A stretch of 64,000 nt of DNA from the NCBI GenBank assembly GCA_034231615.1, contig CM067315.1:36681129-36745128 (forward strand), in the 5' to 3' direction. The translations under genes were made by a program, and so were the position numbers. The notes under the pieces are model-generated. The model saw only the letters and a program-made list of their open reading frames with translations. It ran no database searches and was not told the DNA's origin. Positions 1 through 11,777 of this stretch are shown here, piece by piece. Position 1 is the stretch's first letter, and each line of letters begins with the position of its first letter. This stretch comes from Meghimatium bilineatum. Its lineage: Eukaryota > Mollusca > Gastropoda > Stylommatophora > Philomycidae.

Positions 1-118
1 AACTAGATTTTTAAATATATGATAACTTTTGAGAAATTACAAATTAATTCTTAAACTGGATCCAAATATATTTTCAATGTATTTCACAGAACTTTCTGGC
101 AACTAGACACAAACATAC

Positions 119-259
119 CTGAGTTAGTTTTAGTAGTTCGCTGTAATAAGAGCTGCTCCCTTCTGATGAGGTTATTTTGAATTCCATTCCCTTTGTGCCA
201 TGATGATTTTGTTTGAAATGATGTATTTAAAACCCGTCCATCATCACTCTCAAAGCTTG
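119..259 (-). CDS. Possible host exon at the left edge
   Basis: Acceptor CATCCAG|CA and a strong donor CTCAG|GTATGT. It is open for 46 codons (SFESDDGRVLNTSFQTKSSW..., ending with LLLQRTTKTNS). It is not similar to the repeats in the window. Entry phase 1 does not match the natural donor of the segment at 367-551, so the link between the two is unresolved. Confidence 0.4.
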
Positions 260-366
260 CTGGATGTAGTAATGTATATTGAAAAATTGACAATGAACAT
301 AAACCAAATGTCTAGATGTTTTACTAACACTTTTGACTCCTCTACTGATGATATACTAAGTCTCAC

Positions 367-551
367 ATAAGACTTCAAACTTGAATGATTTCCACGAGGG
401 TCAAAGTTTGGGTGATTGCACAGCAGAGAGATGGGCTGTGCTGACAGAGAAGTTCTTGTGACTGACACTGAAGATGCATTTCAAGGACTGGAAGACCCTT
501 GATATTTGCAGGTAGTTCCAAGTCTATATTGTCTGCATTCTCTGCACACTC
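367..551 (-). CDS. Possible host exon with an apparent internal frameshift
   Basis: After an acceptor (CGTGAAACAG|GAG) the minus strand reads ECAENADNIDLELPANIKGL in phase 0. About 25 codons in, the sensible reading switches frame at a GAAATG run and continues with Pro-Ile-Ser-Leu-Leu-Cys and NHPNFDPRGNHSSLKS to a GTGAGA donor. One extra A in that run would restore a single frame. It may be an exon with a base error, or a decayed one. Confidence 0.35.
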
Positions 552-559
552 CTGTTTCA

Positions 560-2035
560 CGGTGAGACACACATACAAAAGACACACTTCTTAACCTTTT
601 CTGACTGAATTTTAAAAAATTGTAATTATAATTGCAAAATAATAATTTTAGGCAAAATTACCCAAAAAAAGACAATGATTTATATTTACACATGTTAAAC
701 ATGAACTTACGGAAGTATAAAATTAAGGGTATAAATTTTGATGGTTTCTAGGACTCGCTGGTTGAACATACTCTTTATTCTACCCATTGGGTGGACTAAG
801 AATGTTGCCTTGTTGGATCTGGGCATCCTGCCCACAGGACAAGAATGTTGATGTAAGTTCACAGCCTCTCATATCCTGGTTTGATTGCCACAGAAGCTAC
901 TATCTGCTCTCATAGTAAGCTTCTTGAATATGACCTCTTGTGCATTTATGTGTCCATAACAACATCTTCTTGAGATATCCTTGTTTTCACAAAATTTGCT
1001 CTGGAGGCAGTGGAATGCCTGGTAGTATAATCAGGTTGGGATGTGATTGGGACCAATCCAAGGTGCAGGAGCAACACCCACTGGCAAGTGTACTCAATTC
1101 TGACTTGCACCAACCCAAACTCCATGCATGGGTTAAATAGTATCAAGTATGGATGATTAAATGGTTCAGAAACACACCCCCCTCCCCCTCGAGATATTAA
1201 GCCATGTCTCATGCCCTGAAATTGTGTGTTAAAACAAAATCCAGATCCCACTAATGACTCTCCTGCAGCATGTGTCCTGTAAACTGATATTTGCAACATT
1301 TACATCGAAATGTCTGTACAGTTATTCTTGAGATTTGGGAATAACCAATCTCACTCATGGAGAAACTGGAAACATGATGATAAGGAGTCATGTGAAAGCA
1401 AAGGATGCAGAATCTGACCTGTCCACAAGAAACACAGCAAAGAGAGGTCTGCCCAAGAGTGCTTGTGACTAGTGGAAAATGCATCTCTCTCAGCCTCAAA
1501 TGAAATACAATAAAATTATTACTAGAGCTGCTGAATGTGAGAGGACAATCAAATAACCAGTAACTAAAAAGACCTATGGAGAAAGACACAAAGACATTTC
1601 TACTTGGTACAGCCTCAGACAGATGAGGCTCAACAATCTTGAAGACAGCTCATCTAGGAGAAGGTAGTCGCTGTTTTAAACCACCTGTTGCTTTATCTTG
1701 ATAAGATACTGGTATATCAGAGGTTAGGAGAAACAACTTTGAAAACAAACACGTTGCTACCTTGCAGTTTATTCTGATCGACCCACATCTATGGAAGCAC
1801 ATTTAGAAAGAAAATCAGGCAGAAGATGGAAACTCGAGCCTCTATGGCACATGACTCGACGTCACACATATATCCCTAGTGTCAGATAATAATACTGATG
1901 GAGAACATGCCGTCTTGTCTGTGAAATCCCAACATTCAGGCAGGGAATCAGGATGTGTCTCAAAAGATCCACCCAAGTGGTTCCTTTGTCCTCACTTATG
2001 AAGCCAGGTGTGGAGGACAGAGGTTACTGAATCAA
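560..2035. other. No supported gene
   Basis: Short minus-strand open frames at 946-1589 have Cys-rich, low-quality translations, no splice logic and no family match. I see no repeat structure except a C-rich run near 1,178-1,190. Confidence 0.4.
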
Positions 2036-2039
2036 TCAA

Positions 2040-2240
2040 TCAATAAACCCATAACCCTTCAAGGTCGTAGGGGTACCACATTGGATGCTTCAGCACACAG
2101 TCCTCCAGCGAATTTTATCATCAGTGATGCGGATGAGTGTGGAAATATCTTGTCTTGTCCGTTCCTTGATGTTGTCTGTCTATGCCTTTATTTGCCCTCC
2201 TATGCTTCTTCCCTCTTTGACAGTTCCCTGCAGGTTACTG
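2040..2240 (+). repeat. Dispersed repeat, copy 1
   Basis: It shares a series of blocks (ATTGGATGC, GATGCGGATGRGTG, TTGATGYTGTCTGTC, CTTCTT..., CGACAGTTCCC or a one-base variant) with the minus strand of 9,130-9,350. No coding capacity; possibly the non-coding end of an old transposon. Confidence 0.5.
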
Positions 2241-2289
2241 AATACTGACCAAGAAACAAAGAGAGAAAAGAGAACGACGAAAGAAAGAT

Positions 2290-2415
2290 CAAAATAATGT
2301 CATGAAATACATATGATATACAGAGAAAGATAGGAAACTCAAGACTTTCCCACACAAAAATTCAGTAAAGATGTAGCATGCATCCAAGAAACTCATCTCA
2401 ACAACAACCTCTGTT
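2290..2415 (+). mobile_element. Old LINE endonuclease relic, left half
   Basis: The plus strand reads as a decayed AP-endonuclease start (MxWNTYDIQ...) and then the catalytic-Glu motif as ACIQETHLNNN. It is split by the LINE-A insertion and resumes at 5,140. Confidence 0.6.
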
Positions 2416-2427
2416 TCTTAGTAAAAT
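2416..2427. repeat. 12-bp TSD of LINE-A copy 1 (3' side of element)
   Basis: TCTTAGTAAAAT, identical to 5,128-5,139. Confidence 0.9.
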
Positions 2428-2463
2428 TTCTTCTTCTTCTTCTTTCGTTCACTTGAAACATGT

Positions 2464-3345
2464 CTATATCTGCAATTCTGTCTCCTTAATAAAACTCACT
2501 GTCTTTTGTAGTTCATACAGTGTCCCATAGAACTTTGATTCCAGTGTTGTTTCCTCTGGCCAATATGTCTGCCTCAGCGTTTCATGCTCAGAACACTCTT
2601 GAAGTATATGTTTGGCACTCTGTGCTGCCTGTCCACATGTACACATGGCCGTGTTGCCAATCTTTAACTTTGTATACATGTGATTGCGGAGTCGGTTGTG
2701 TCCTGTTCTGAGACGTAGAATTATAACTTGTTCTGGTCTGTTCATAATATGATAGTCATCTTGTGTTGGTGTTTGTGGCTTTCTTATTGACTTGATCATC
2801 TGTTTTTTCTGATGGTAGGTGATTGGTATATCTGGTTGGTCTTCGGCAGCACCTTCCTTAGCCAGTTGGTCTGCTTTTTCATTTCCTGGTATTCCACAGT
2901 GAGAGGGTATCCACTGCATGGTTACCCTATACTGGTAAGACAATTCGCTAAGTAGTTTTTTTAAGTCTGTTAGTTTTCCAGACTGGAGAGCTTGAAGCAC
3001 TGACCTTGCATCTGTCAGGAATACCACAGGCTGTAGGTCAGAGTTGGAGTTCAGCAGTTTTTTAGCTGCCACACTAATTGCCTGGATTTCTGCATCATAA
3101 TTATTGCAGAATTTTCCTGTCGGTGTTCTGATTGTATCTCTAGGCTTGTGTGGATATTCTATATATACACCTGCACCTCCATTCCTCACAGCATTCTGTG
3201 CTGACCCATCTGTGTACACTCTGACCCATATATCTTGTGGATATTCCTCATCCAGGAAACTGAGGGTGACTGTCATTCGCTGCACACTGTTCTGTTCGTC
3301 CTCACTTAGTATTCCTTTCACATGGGTCTGAATGTATATTGGCAT
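2464..3345 (-). CDS. LINE-A copy 1 RNase H and C-terminal domain
   Basis: Same frame as the RT ORF, beginning after the single TGA. The type I RNase H acidic positions are visible: Asp in YTDGS, Glu in DAEIQA, Asp in LTDARS and Asp in EKADQLA. It ends in a Cys/His-rich tail and the helix [19 protein letters not shown]. The first Met (MPIYIQTH) may be fortuitous if the product arises by readthrough. Confidence 0.88.
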   Translation of the reverse strand: MPIYIQTHVKGILSEDEQNSVQRMTVTLSFLDEEYPQDIWVRVYTDGSAQNAVRNGGAGVYIEYPHKPRDTIRTPTGKFCNNYDAEIQAISVAAKKLLNSNSDLQPVVFLTDARSVLQALQSGKLTDLKKLLSELSYQYRVTMQWIPSHCGIPGNEKADQLAKEGAAEDQPDIPITYHQKKQMIKSIRKPQTPTQDDYHIMNRPEQVIILRLRTGHNRLRNHMYTKLKIGNTAMCTCGQAAQSAKHILQECSEHETLRQTYWPEETTLESKFYGTLYELQKTVSFIKETELQI

Positions 3346-3468
3346 TCCATGGCTTTCACTCCACGGGGTTTGCTCTGGTACAGACCTTAAGGGGATGTCA
3401 ACTTCAGGTAGGTCTGTAAGTTGTCTACGGAGTCGTTTAGCTTGATGGATAAAGCTGCTCCTTTTCAG

Positions 3469-5122
3469 TCATCCCATTGCTAGATTTTGGAATCTTTCCT
3501 TCATTGGATGACTTGGCATACACTGAAACTTTTCTGCTTGAATTAGTACTTTTGTGTCTCTGCGTTCGCCAAGTGTTTGCATTCTTCCCATTTTCTGCAT
3601 CTCTGCTATGGGTGTTGATTTCATTGCTCCCAACATTATTCTAAGTGCCTGGTTTTGCACTTTATCTAGATCTTGTAATGTGGTGTTTGATGCAGGACAC
3701 CACGCAGCTGAACCGTATTCCAGGTGTGGTCTTATGCCTTGCTGGTAAACTTTACTGAGTATATTTCCACTGGCTCCCCATGTGGTTCCACTTAGTTTTC
3801 TCAGGATAGCTAGCTTCCTCCTGGCTTTTGTTGTTGCTTTGTTTATGTGCTGCTTCCATGTCAGCTTATTATCAAAAGTAACTCCGAGGTATGTGGGTTG
3901 TTTGTCTTCTTTCAAGAGCTCTCCATCTATCTTGATATGACCAGCTTTTTGTTTTGGTGAGAGGGTAAAGAGTGTAGTGCTGCACTTATCTGTGTTAATG
4001 CTGACGCACCATCTATTAGCCCATAAGGTTAGGGCATCGATAGCTCTTTGTATTTGTTTAGTGGCCACTGTTGCATGTTCTTCCGTGCACCAGATCACCA
4101 GGTCGTCAGCATACATTGCCACTTTGATCCCGTGTGGTAGTTCAGCAACTAGGTCATTGATGTAAACCAAGAAAAGTGTGGGTGACAGGACTCCTCCCTG
4201 GGGGACTCCATGACGCAGTAGAACTTTCTTGCTCTTGCGACCATCTAATTGTACCCTGGCTCTTCTATTATGCAGGTATGCTTTTACCCATTTGTACATT
4301 CTTGAGCTAACCCTGCAATTTCGCAATTTCTTTAGGAGCCCTTCTTTCCAGACCTTATCAAATGCTTTCCTGAGGTCTATCCATGCTGCTAGTACCAGTT
4401 TCTTTTCTTGGAAGGCATCCTCAATCTCTTGGGAGAGGTAGGTTGCCTGATCTTCAGTAGAGCAGCACTGTCTGAAACCTGCTTGCTGTGATACCAGAAG
4501 GTTTTCACTTTCAAGGTACCACTGCATCCTAAGATTGATAATGCGTTCCATTGTTTTACATAGACAGCTTGTGAGACTGATGGGCCTGTAGTTGGAGACT
4601 GTGTTGCCATCTTTTCCTGATTTGAGGAGTGGTTTCATTATTGCTTCTCTCCACGCCTGTGGTACATTTCCTGTGGACCAGCTTGTGTTAAAGATCTGCA
4701 GTAGCTTTGCTCTTGCTGCACTTCCCAGGTTTCTAATCATTTCATTGGACACTCCATCAGCTCCAGGGGACTTTTTCATTTTTAATTTGGATATTGCATG
4801 CTCCAGTTCTATCATTGTGATTGGTGCCTCCATGACTTCAGGTAAAGGTTCGCCTTGTCCAATGTTTTTCTGGTTCTCTCGAACCTCCTGTTGTTTGTCT
4901 GGGCTGACTTTGACATTATTGTCTTCTGCAAAGGAATCTGCAAAGTAATCAGCTGCATGTTTACCTATTAAAATGTTTCTATCTTTATAAAGTGTGATCC
5001 TGGTATTTCTCCCAGTACCTTCATGATTTAGTTGTTTTACAAGTTTCCATAATTTCCTAGTATCTCTTTCTAGGTTCAGCAACTCTGTTTTTTCTTTCCA
5101 GCTGCTCCGTCTGGTTTGTAAC
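3469..5122 (-). CDS. LINE-A copy 1 reverse transcriptase ORF
   Basis: About 550 open codons from the truncation point to TGA at 3,469-3,471. All core RT blocks are present with YADD intact. No native start remains, because truncation removed it; upstream residues come from the target DNA. The enzyme would prime on nicked genomic DNA (target-primed reverse transcription). Confidence 0.9.
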
Positions 5123-5127
5123 TTGGC

Positions 5128-5139
5128 TCTTAGTAAAAT
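5128..5139. repeat. 12-bp TSD of LINE-A copy 1 (5' side of element)
   Basis: TCTTAGTAAAAT, identical to 2,416-2,427. It defines the truncation point of the element. Confidence 0.9.
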
Positions 5140-5395
5140 GATATGCATGTAATAAGATAGCAAAGACAAACCAAATGGGGTGTCCTCATTCTAGTTAAAA
5201 ATTAAATTTCTGCCATTGAAATTAAGATCCCTTCAGACATTACAACAGAGATAATTGGAGTTAAATTCTTCTTCCAAAGAGGTGTCGCTTAAGAAGAACT
5301 GTAATAAAATTGGGGACTGGAATAGCAGATCTCAGAGCTGGGGACTATCCTTACCTACTCAAGTAGAGAAACAATAAATAAATGTCAAACTGAAA
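5140..5395 (+). mobile_element. Old LINE endonuclease relic, right half
   Basis: Continues the relic at 2,290-2,415. With frameshifts the plus strand reads the KGGxLxLVKN-like block and then GDWNSRSQSWG, the catalytic Asp/Asn block of the AP-endonuclease domain. LINE-A copy 1 sits between the two halves. Confidence 0.55.
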
Positions 5396-5734
5396 ACTGA
5401 CTGCTACTTTTTAATCAGTCAGGCGTCCATCCCACCTTCTATTTCCAACCTTATATTTCCCACATCCCACCTACTATTTCCCACCTTATATTAAGAGATG
5501 CTTAAATCTCATCAGCTTTAGTCTCTTTTAGTTATTACTGGCAGAGTCTGGAGAATATAGGACAACATTTATACCGCCAATAATGGCGTTGTTTCTCAAA
5601 TCTTGTAGAGTCTTATTGAGTGTTTTAATGCTCTTTTATGCACCATTGTATATAATTATTCCTGACTATAGGAACACAATAATTCTACAACTTCGTCAAC
5701 TCAAATAGAGAACTTATTAACTGTATTAGAAGAT

Positions 5735-5980
5735 GACAATCACAGTTCCTGGGTCATGTCATGAGAAGAGGTGGGCTGGAGAACATCGTAACAACTGGAA
5801 AGATCGAGGGTAAGAGAGACAGAGGAAGACAACGTGAGAAAATGTTGGATGACTTGAAAGCCTGGCATGAGGCAGAATCATCAGAAACTATATTTTAATA
5901 TATAACAAACAGAGGACTGTGGAGAGACATGATCACCTACGCAGGAAGGCCAATGAATAAATGAATAGGAACACACTCTA
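5735..5980 (+). mobile_element. RTE-type LINE 3' fragment
   Basis: Reads [38 protein letters not shown] and RGLWRDMITYA, the usual C-terminal tail of RTE-type reverse transcriptases. Upstream domains are lost. Confidence 0.7.
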
Positions 5981-6239
5981 AAAACTTCTATCATTACAAA
6001 ATGTTTGGTAATTTTATACCAAGCTTCATCATTAGCTGCTAAATCTAATAATATTTTGAGTGTAGAATGTGCTGTACGACCACATATAACAAGGTTGTAG
6101 TCATGCCTGACAATGTTGCTACAACAATGTTATTTTTCTTGCAAACATATGCCAATAATAAATTTGTAACAAAAATTTTAGTGCGACCAGGCTCGTCCAA
6201 AAAGAAAATGCCTCCAGTCTGAGGAGATATACTATTTAT

Positions 6240-6530
6240 TTATTGTTGAATAGTACTAAGTAATATCGCTCGTAGGAAACAGTGAAGAGTTCTCAGGGGC
6301 CAACAGATCAAATGGTTTGCACACATCAGCAGACTACCACCAGACAGTATACCACAGCAAGCTATACTACATAGATACAGTGAAAGCAGACGTAGAGGCC
6401 GACCTTGAAAACGATGGACCACTGAAATAAAAGAGGCGACAAATTCCACAACATACTCAGCACAGACAAGGGCCATCTCCAGAGAACTCTTCTATCACTG
6501 ATGCTGAAAGTCAATAAAGGGTTTCACGAA
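6240..6530 (+). mobile_element. LINE 3' fragment, source family of the 46-bp minisatellite
   Basis: Reads QIKWFAHISRLPPDSIPQQA, RRRGRP and WTTEIKEATNS, and ends with CATCTCCAGAGAACTCTTC. The same end occurs at 25.4-25.7 kb, where it is amplified in tandem. Confidence 0.65.
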
Positions 6531-6534
6531 TAGA

Positions 6535-7540
6535 TGTAGTATTTGGATTCATTCTCATGTACATATATTGTTAAGAGTTACTGTTATATGATGTATCTCT
6601 TAAAAGTTCAGTTGGCAAATCTGAGTTCTATTTGCTTGTGAGTGGTTGAAAGACGGCAACAGTAGATCTTCCATTGATAACATTCTTAAAAGGAAGCACT
6701 AATGATGGCTTGTGTGAATAGTTAAAATTCTAACTAAAGCATTGTTCAATTTGATTTGACGAAATCCTTCATCTGAGCCACCTCTCTTTCTTCTACTTCA
6801 AAATGTATTACTCCACATGTAATAAGATGGCAATTGGAGATACAATAGAGGTTGAGCAAACAAATCATCCTGACACAGTTTAACACTTTATTGACCAATT
6901 TCGATAGTCATAAAATTTCCATAATAGAACCTTGGTGACCAATTTTGACGATCATGAAACCGCTGTGATACTTCAGAAATACAGCAACAGTAGCAAAACT
7001 GTTACTAAAAATAGCTCACCAATAGAAAGTACATTGTTCCAAATTGGCAGCACCCATGAAAAACTGTATATAAACTCCAGTCATGAGTATTAATCATGAA
7101 GAAATCAGAGTTTTCGAATGTGACATTGTATGATATATAGAAAGTAATGTCAATCTAGGCCTAGCATTATAATAAGTAGAATTTTGCGCTTGAAATAACT
7201 CTGGGACTTTCAAATTTATTTAGAAAGTGCAAACATTCATTACGAAATATAGAAAAGTTAAAATTCTCTCCCGCATGAGTTATATTTTATACAGATCGAT
7301 TTTTCATCAATTATGTCCTGTGCATTGTTATTTGTATGATTATATCCTGTGTTTTGTCATGTTTATTATTTCACGCAAGCATCCGACAGTGATAGTGTTA
7401 GTCATCGTTCAGTAAAACTTAATTACCCGCTTCCCACGTGAGTACTATTTTCATACAGTTATACTAGCAGCATTACCTTTTATTGATCGTCAATATCATT
7501 TGTGATTGTTTTCTATAGCTTTAAGTGGATAATGAGTAAA
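6535..7540. other. No supported gene (intron of the 7.5-14 kb gene or intergenic)
   Basis: AT-rich unique-looking sequence. Possible further exons of the minus-strand gene were looked for and none could be supported. Confidence 0.35.
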
Positions 7541-7545
7541 CAAAC

Positions 7546-7716
7546 CTTTCTCTACAAGAGAGCAGGGTCTTATCTTGAACAGCTGTCGCCTATTGCTGGC
7601 CTCTAAATCTTGTGCTCTCTGCAAGTCCTTTTCATACGCTGAGAGATTTGTGATAGTCAGATCATCCATAAGGACAGACCTCGGCACACGTGCTAAGCCG
7701 TAGAGCAATTCTGTTC
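7546..7716 (-). CDS. Unrecognised gene, second coding exon
   Basis: Acceptor CAATTACAG|GA and donor GAGAAAG|GTTTGT. It encodes TELLYGLARVPRSVLMDD and then a helix-rich, charged stretch ending RQLFKIRPCSLVEK. Balanced codon use and clean splice sites suggest real coding. Exit phase is 1. Confidence 0.55.
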
Positions 7717-10700
7717 CTGTAATTGTTGTAGCTGAGATTGTGGATGGACTGTGAATATAATACAGAATTTGATTATTGTTTCTCTAGGTGCTCATTCATG
7801 TTTTATATGAATTTACTGTAAGATCACATTGCATGTTTATATATATATATTCTTCTCATATTTAGCCCCAAAATAATTTTTTTGGCCCATCACTACGTTC
7901 CAATACATGCGTGTAAGATTAACATATCAGCATTAGTAGTATTTTCTGAAATTTAACACCAAATGACCTTTTCTAAAAAAAAAATCTCTATCAATATGAA
8001 AAATCTGTACTGGTTGGCAACTATGGTAAAGCCTATCCTTTTTCATGCCATTAATATGTATTGGGAAATACAGCGCTGGGCTGAGAATGATGCTACATAT
8101 AGTTAGGCTTGGTGAGGCATGGCCTTTTCAGATCTGTAAGAAATAATATGGAGTCCAACACCAAAACTGACTTTATGCGCGACCATCTAGATATATCTCC
8201 ATATTGTATGCATCTAGAGAGTCTTTGCTTTATTGTACCATGCTCTTTTTAATTACAATATGTCTATTTAAAATAAATTCTATGGACTATCCAAAAAGAA
8301 AAAAACTCCCAACAACAGTTGAACTCTGGATCTTTCAGCTTAGAGACGTCTATCAGGGCAATGCAACATATTTTAAAGTCAAAATTACTATTTAATCGAT
8401 GTTATTCCAATTTATCTGTGAAGGTCTTTCAAATTGAGCTGGTAAAGTCTACTCCTGCTGCTTACAAGATACAATAATTTCATAGTAAGAAACAACCTTT
8501 TCCTTTCTTTTTCGTGTATAATATAGGGGGGGGATATGCCGTTATCAATCGAACCTCACACTATCTGCAATTTGTACTTCGCTAATGATATTGTTCTTAT
8601 AGCTGGGTCAGAATAAGAACTACAAAAGTTAACATCAATGTTGGAAAAAGTTACCAGCAAGTGCAGAATGAAAATCAACACCGAAAAGAGTAAGAAGAGA
8701 AACAGAAGTACAGGTCAACATTATGATGAAAGAGCAGAAGCTTGAGGTGAATACATTCAAATACCCTCAGACCCTGCATTTGTAGTGATGGAAAATGCAT
8801 ATCAGAATTCAAGACAGGCTAACTCTGGAGATGGTTTTAGCTGCTATATCAAGGATAAATTTAATTTGGAAAAGCAATGTTAGCGTTAGAGTGAAAATCA
8901 AACTTTATAACATATTTCTATTGTGTTGTAAGGCCTATGGTTGTGAGATTGGAAACACTTTAAATCCAAATGTTACAGCCAAATTCTGCATATTTCGTAC
9001 AGAGAACATAAAATAAATGTGAAAGTAATATAAGAAACAAAACAATGATATAGGCCTATATACAGGTCCACAAGAACAATTATTTTCAATAGTAAAATTA
9101 TGAAAATGTGCATAGTTTCTACTTGTATACCGGCATGACTCTTTGTAAAAAATGATAGGTCCGGGAACTGTCGAAGGTGTAAGAAGCTGGAGAGGTGGGG
9201 GGGGGGGTGGGGGGTTCATGGACAGACAGCATCAAAGTCTGCATGGGCCGAAATTTTTCCTCACCCATCCGCATCGCTGAACATAGAAGTTGATGTAAGA
9301 CTGTGTTGATGATTAGTGCATCCAATATCATCAATGATTGATTCAGTGTGGACTTGTGCTACCTTTCGGGTTCAGTTAGGCCCTACCTACGACACTGACA
9401 CAGTGACGGTACAGGTTATGAACTTCTTAAGTTATTATTATTATCAATAGGCTCCTATATTGCCTTAGTTTCCCATAAATTGTAATATGTATATGCCTAT
9501 TGCTGTGGATCTGAAAAACGAAGCCTTAAATAGAGGACTATCCAACATTATGATATGTGTCATTAGTGGGCATATGAGTTGTGAATTGAAGACAGGGGCT
9601 AGTGTTTCACAACCTGGAAACGGTGAACCATGATAATTTATCTTGGCAACCGTGTTGCAAATAAATAGTCAATACAAGTCTTAAATGAATCGGAGAATAA
9701 CAATTATTACTATCGTTACAATACAAACTCTATGTCTATTTTACGAATAAAATCAACTAACTTCCGTGAAAATCTTTGTGTAAAGATATGATGCCTATAA
9801 ATAATAGTTACAGTAATAGTAAGTAAATCGAGGCTGAAATGATAAGTTACCGGTTGTGTTGCTTCCGAACTCTTGGTTACATTTTGACTATGTCTATGCA
9901 CTCTTATTCGCTACAAAAGGCAGTGTATTTAATTAATAAGGTTAATCATGAATAGATCGTGTGTAAATCCGAAATATTCGCCGTCGGTCAGCACCTTAAC
10001 AACACAACTAATGCATAGAGTCTATATATCGATCCAGTCAACACAGAATATCAACACAACATAACACTGGCACATAGTTGTAGTTTGTTTCATTTGTTTT
10101 TTAAAAACTCAAACGCTTCTTTTATAATTTCTTTTCAGTTATATACTTTGACTTATTCTGTGAGGATTCATTTCCCAAAAATAATATTATTAAATATTGT
10201 TATTATATTTTTATAGTGAGACCTAATCATTTGATTTGTGCGCGTAGTATGCAATTATATGCAACCTCTTATTGATTCGTGATACACTTTTTTTCAACAG
10301 CTAATATTAAATCCAATTTAGTTTTATCAGAAGGGGTTGTCCATAAATTAGTCTACACGTCAATTTTTTAACAATTTTTGACATCCCCTACGCCCTTCTC
10401 CCCTGTCAACAACAATTTGTAAAGAAATAAGAACCCTCCCCTTACCCCCCCCCACCCCAGCTTAAGTATATCAAGAAATTCTAGGCACCCCACTCTCTAA
10501 AAAAACAAGTTTGCAGACACAGTGCCGAGTGCGAGAAAACGACTTCATTTTTTTTCACATTCACAAATATTTAACTGTCTATAAAAAAGTAGTCCTATTG
10601 TGTAATATGACCTTGTCATTAGAGGTTAGAAAGACTGTTCTGTACACCGCCTGCTTTAGTAAACCTGTGGCGATTGTGCAGTGCTATATAACTCCTATAC

Positions 10701-11684
10701 TGACATATGGATGCAAGTATTGGACAATAAGCAAACAGGAAAGTGGGACATTAGAGGCAATAGAGATGTGGTTCCATAGAAGAATGCTGAGAATATCATG
10801 GCCTGCCAGAAAAACTAATGTGGAGGTGTTGAAAGAGTCAAATACGAAACTGAGCTCAATCAATAATATAAGAAAAAGACAATCTTAATTTTTTTTTTTT
10901 TTGGCAATGTTATGATACAAGGAGGTTTGGAGAACATAGTCACAACAGCGGGATTGAAGGCAACAGAGACAGAGCGCGACAAGCGCGAAATTATTAGACA
11001 GTTTAACAACCTGGCACGGCATGTAAACACGACAATCCTGATACATAATACTGGTGATAGAGCTGTGGAGAGTCATGATTGCCAACGCCAGCATGCATGG
11101 TAGCTGATGATAGTGGTGATAATAAAAACAGGTTTGTCGGATTCTTGAGTTTTCTACGCATCGCGTTACTTTTAACGAAACTATTATGGACGCATGTAAT
11201 TTAAAAAACGGAACGAAATATAAGTCTAGGTAAGAGTAGAGAACTTGTACGGCAAAATAATTGTAACAGACAGTAGACGCTTTGTTGTAATATAGGGCCT
11301 CATCATCATCGTGTAGGATATCCTGGATAGGATGTAGCAATCATCAGAGCCTTTCGAAACTTCTGTCAATCTTGAGTACTGTTATGTTCAGGTGGTCTTT
11401 GATATATTTCGCTAATTTTTTTCTTGGTCTGCATCTTGTTCGTCCTCCTAGCATCATCCCCTCCATTATGGTCTTCTCTAGGCTGTCATGTCGTTTGATA
11501 TAGCCAAAATATTATAGTTTTCTGAAAAGAATTATGCTGTTCAGCCAGTTCTCCCTTTACATTCCTTTGTCTCGTGATGGAAATATTGGTGATCTTTTTC
11601 GTGGTATTCTGAGAATTTTTCTATAATATTTTGTTTCAAATGCTGCTATTTTATTTCTCACTTTGCTGGTGATTGTTCAAGATT

Positions 11685-11777
<93 letters not shown>

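Larger units (their letters stand above)
2428..5127 (-). mobile_element. LINE-A copy 1, 5'-truncated, with RT and RNase H
   Basis: Minus-strand non-LTR retrotransposon. Its frame runs through RT motifs (GADGVSNEMI, NYRPISLTSCLCKTMER, QAGFR, AAWIDLRKAFDKV, GVPQGGVLSPTLF, catalytic YADDLVIW) and then RNase H (VYTDGS, YDAEIQAI, FLTDARSV, WIPSHCGIPGNEKADQLA). A C-terminal CTCGQ...HILQEC metal-knuckle-like motif and a (GAA)n tail at about 2,428-2,443 follow. The 5' part, including the endonuclease, is missing. A 12-bp TSD (2,416-2,427 and 5,128-5,139) flanks it. RT and RNase H frames are intact apart from one in-frame TGA between them. This RT-RNaseH layout fits the I group, perhaps the Nimb clade. 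It appears young. Confidence 0.92.

Noticed and set aside
946-1589. Two overlapping minus-strand ORFs of 117 and 112 codons
   Set aside because: Low-complexity, no motifs, no splice consistency with nearby exon candidates.
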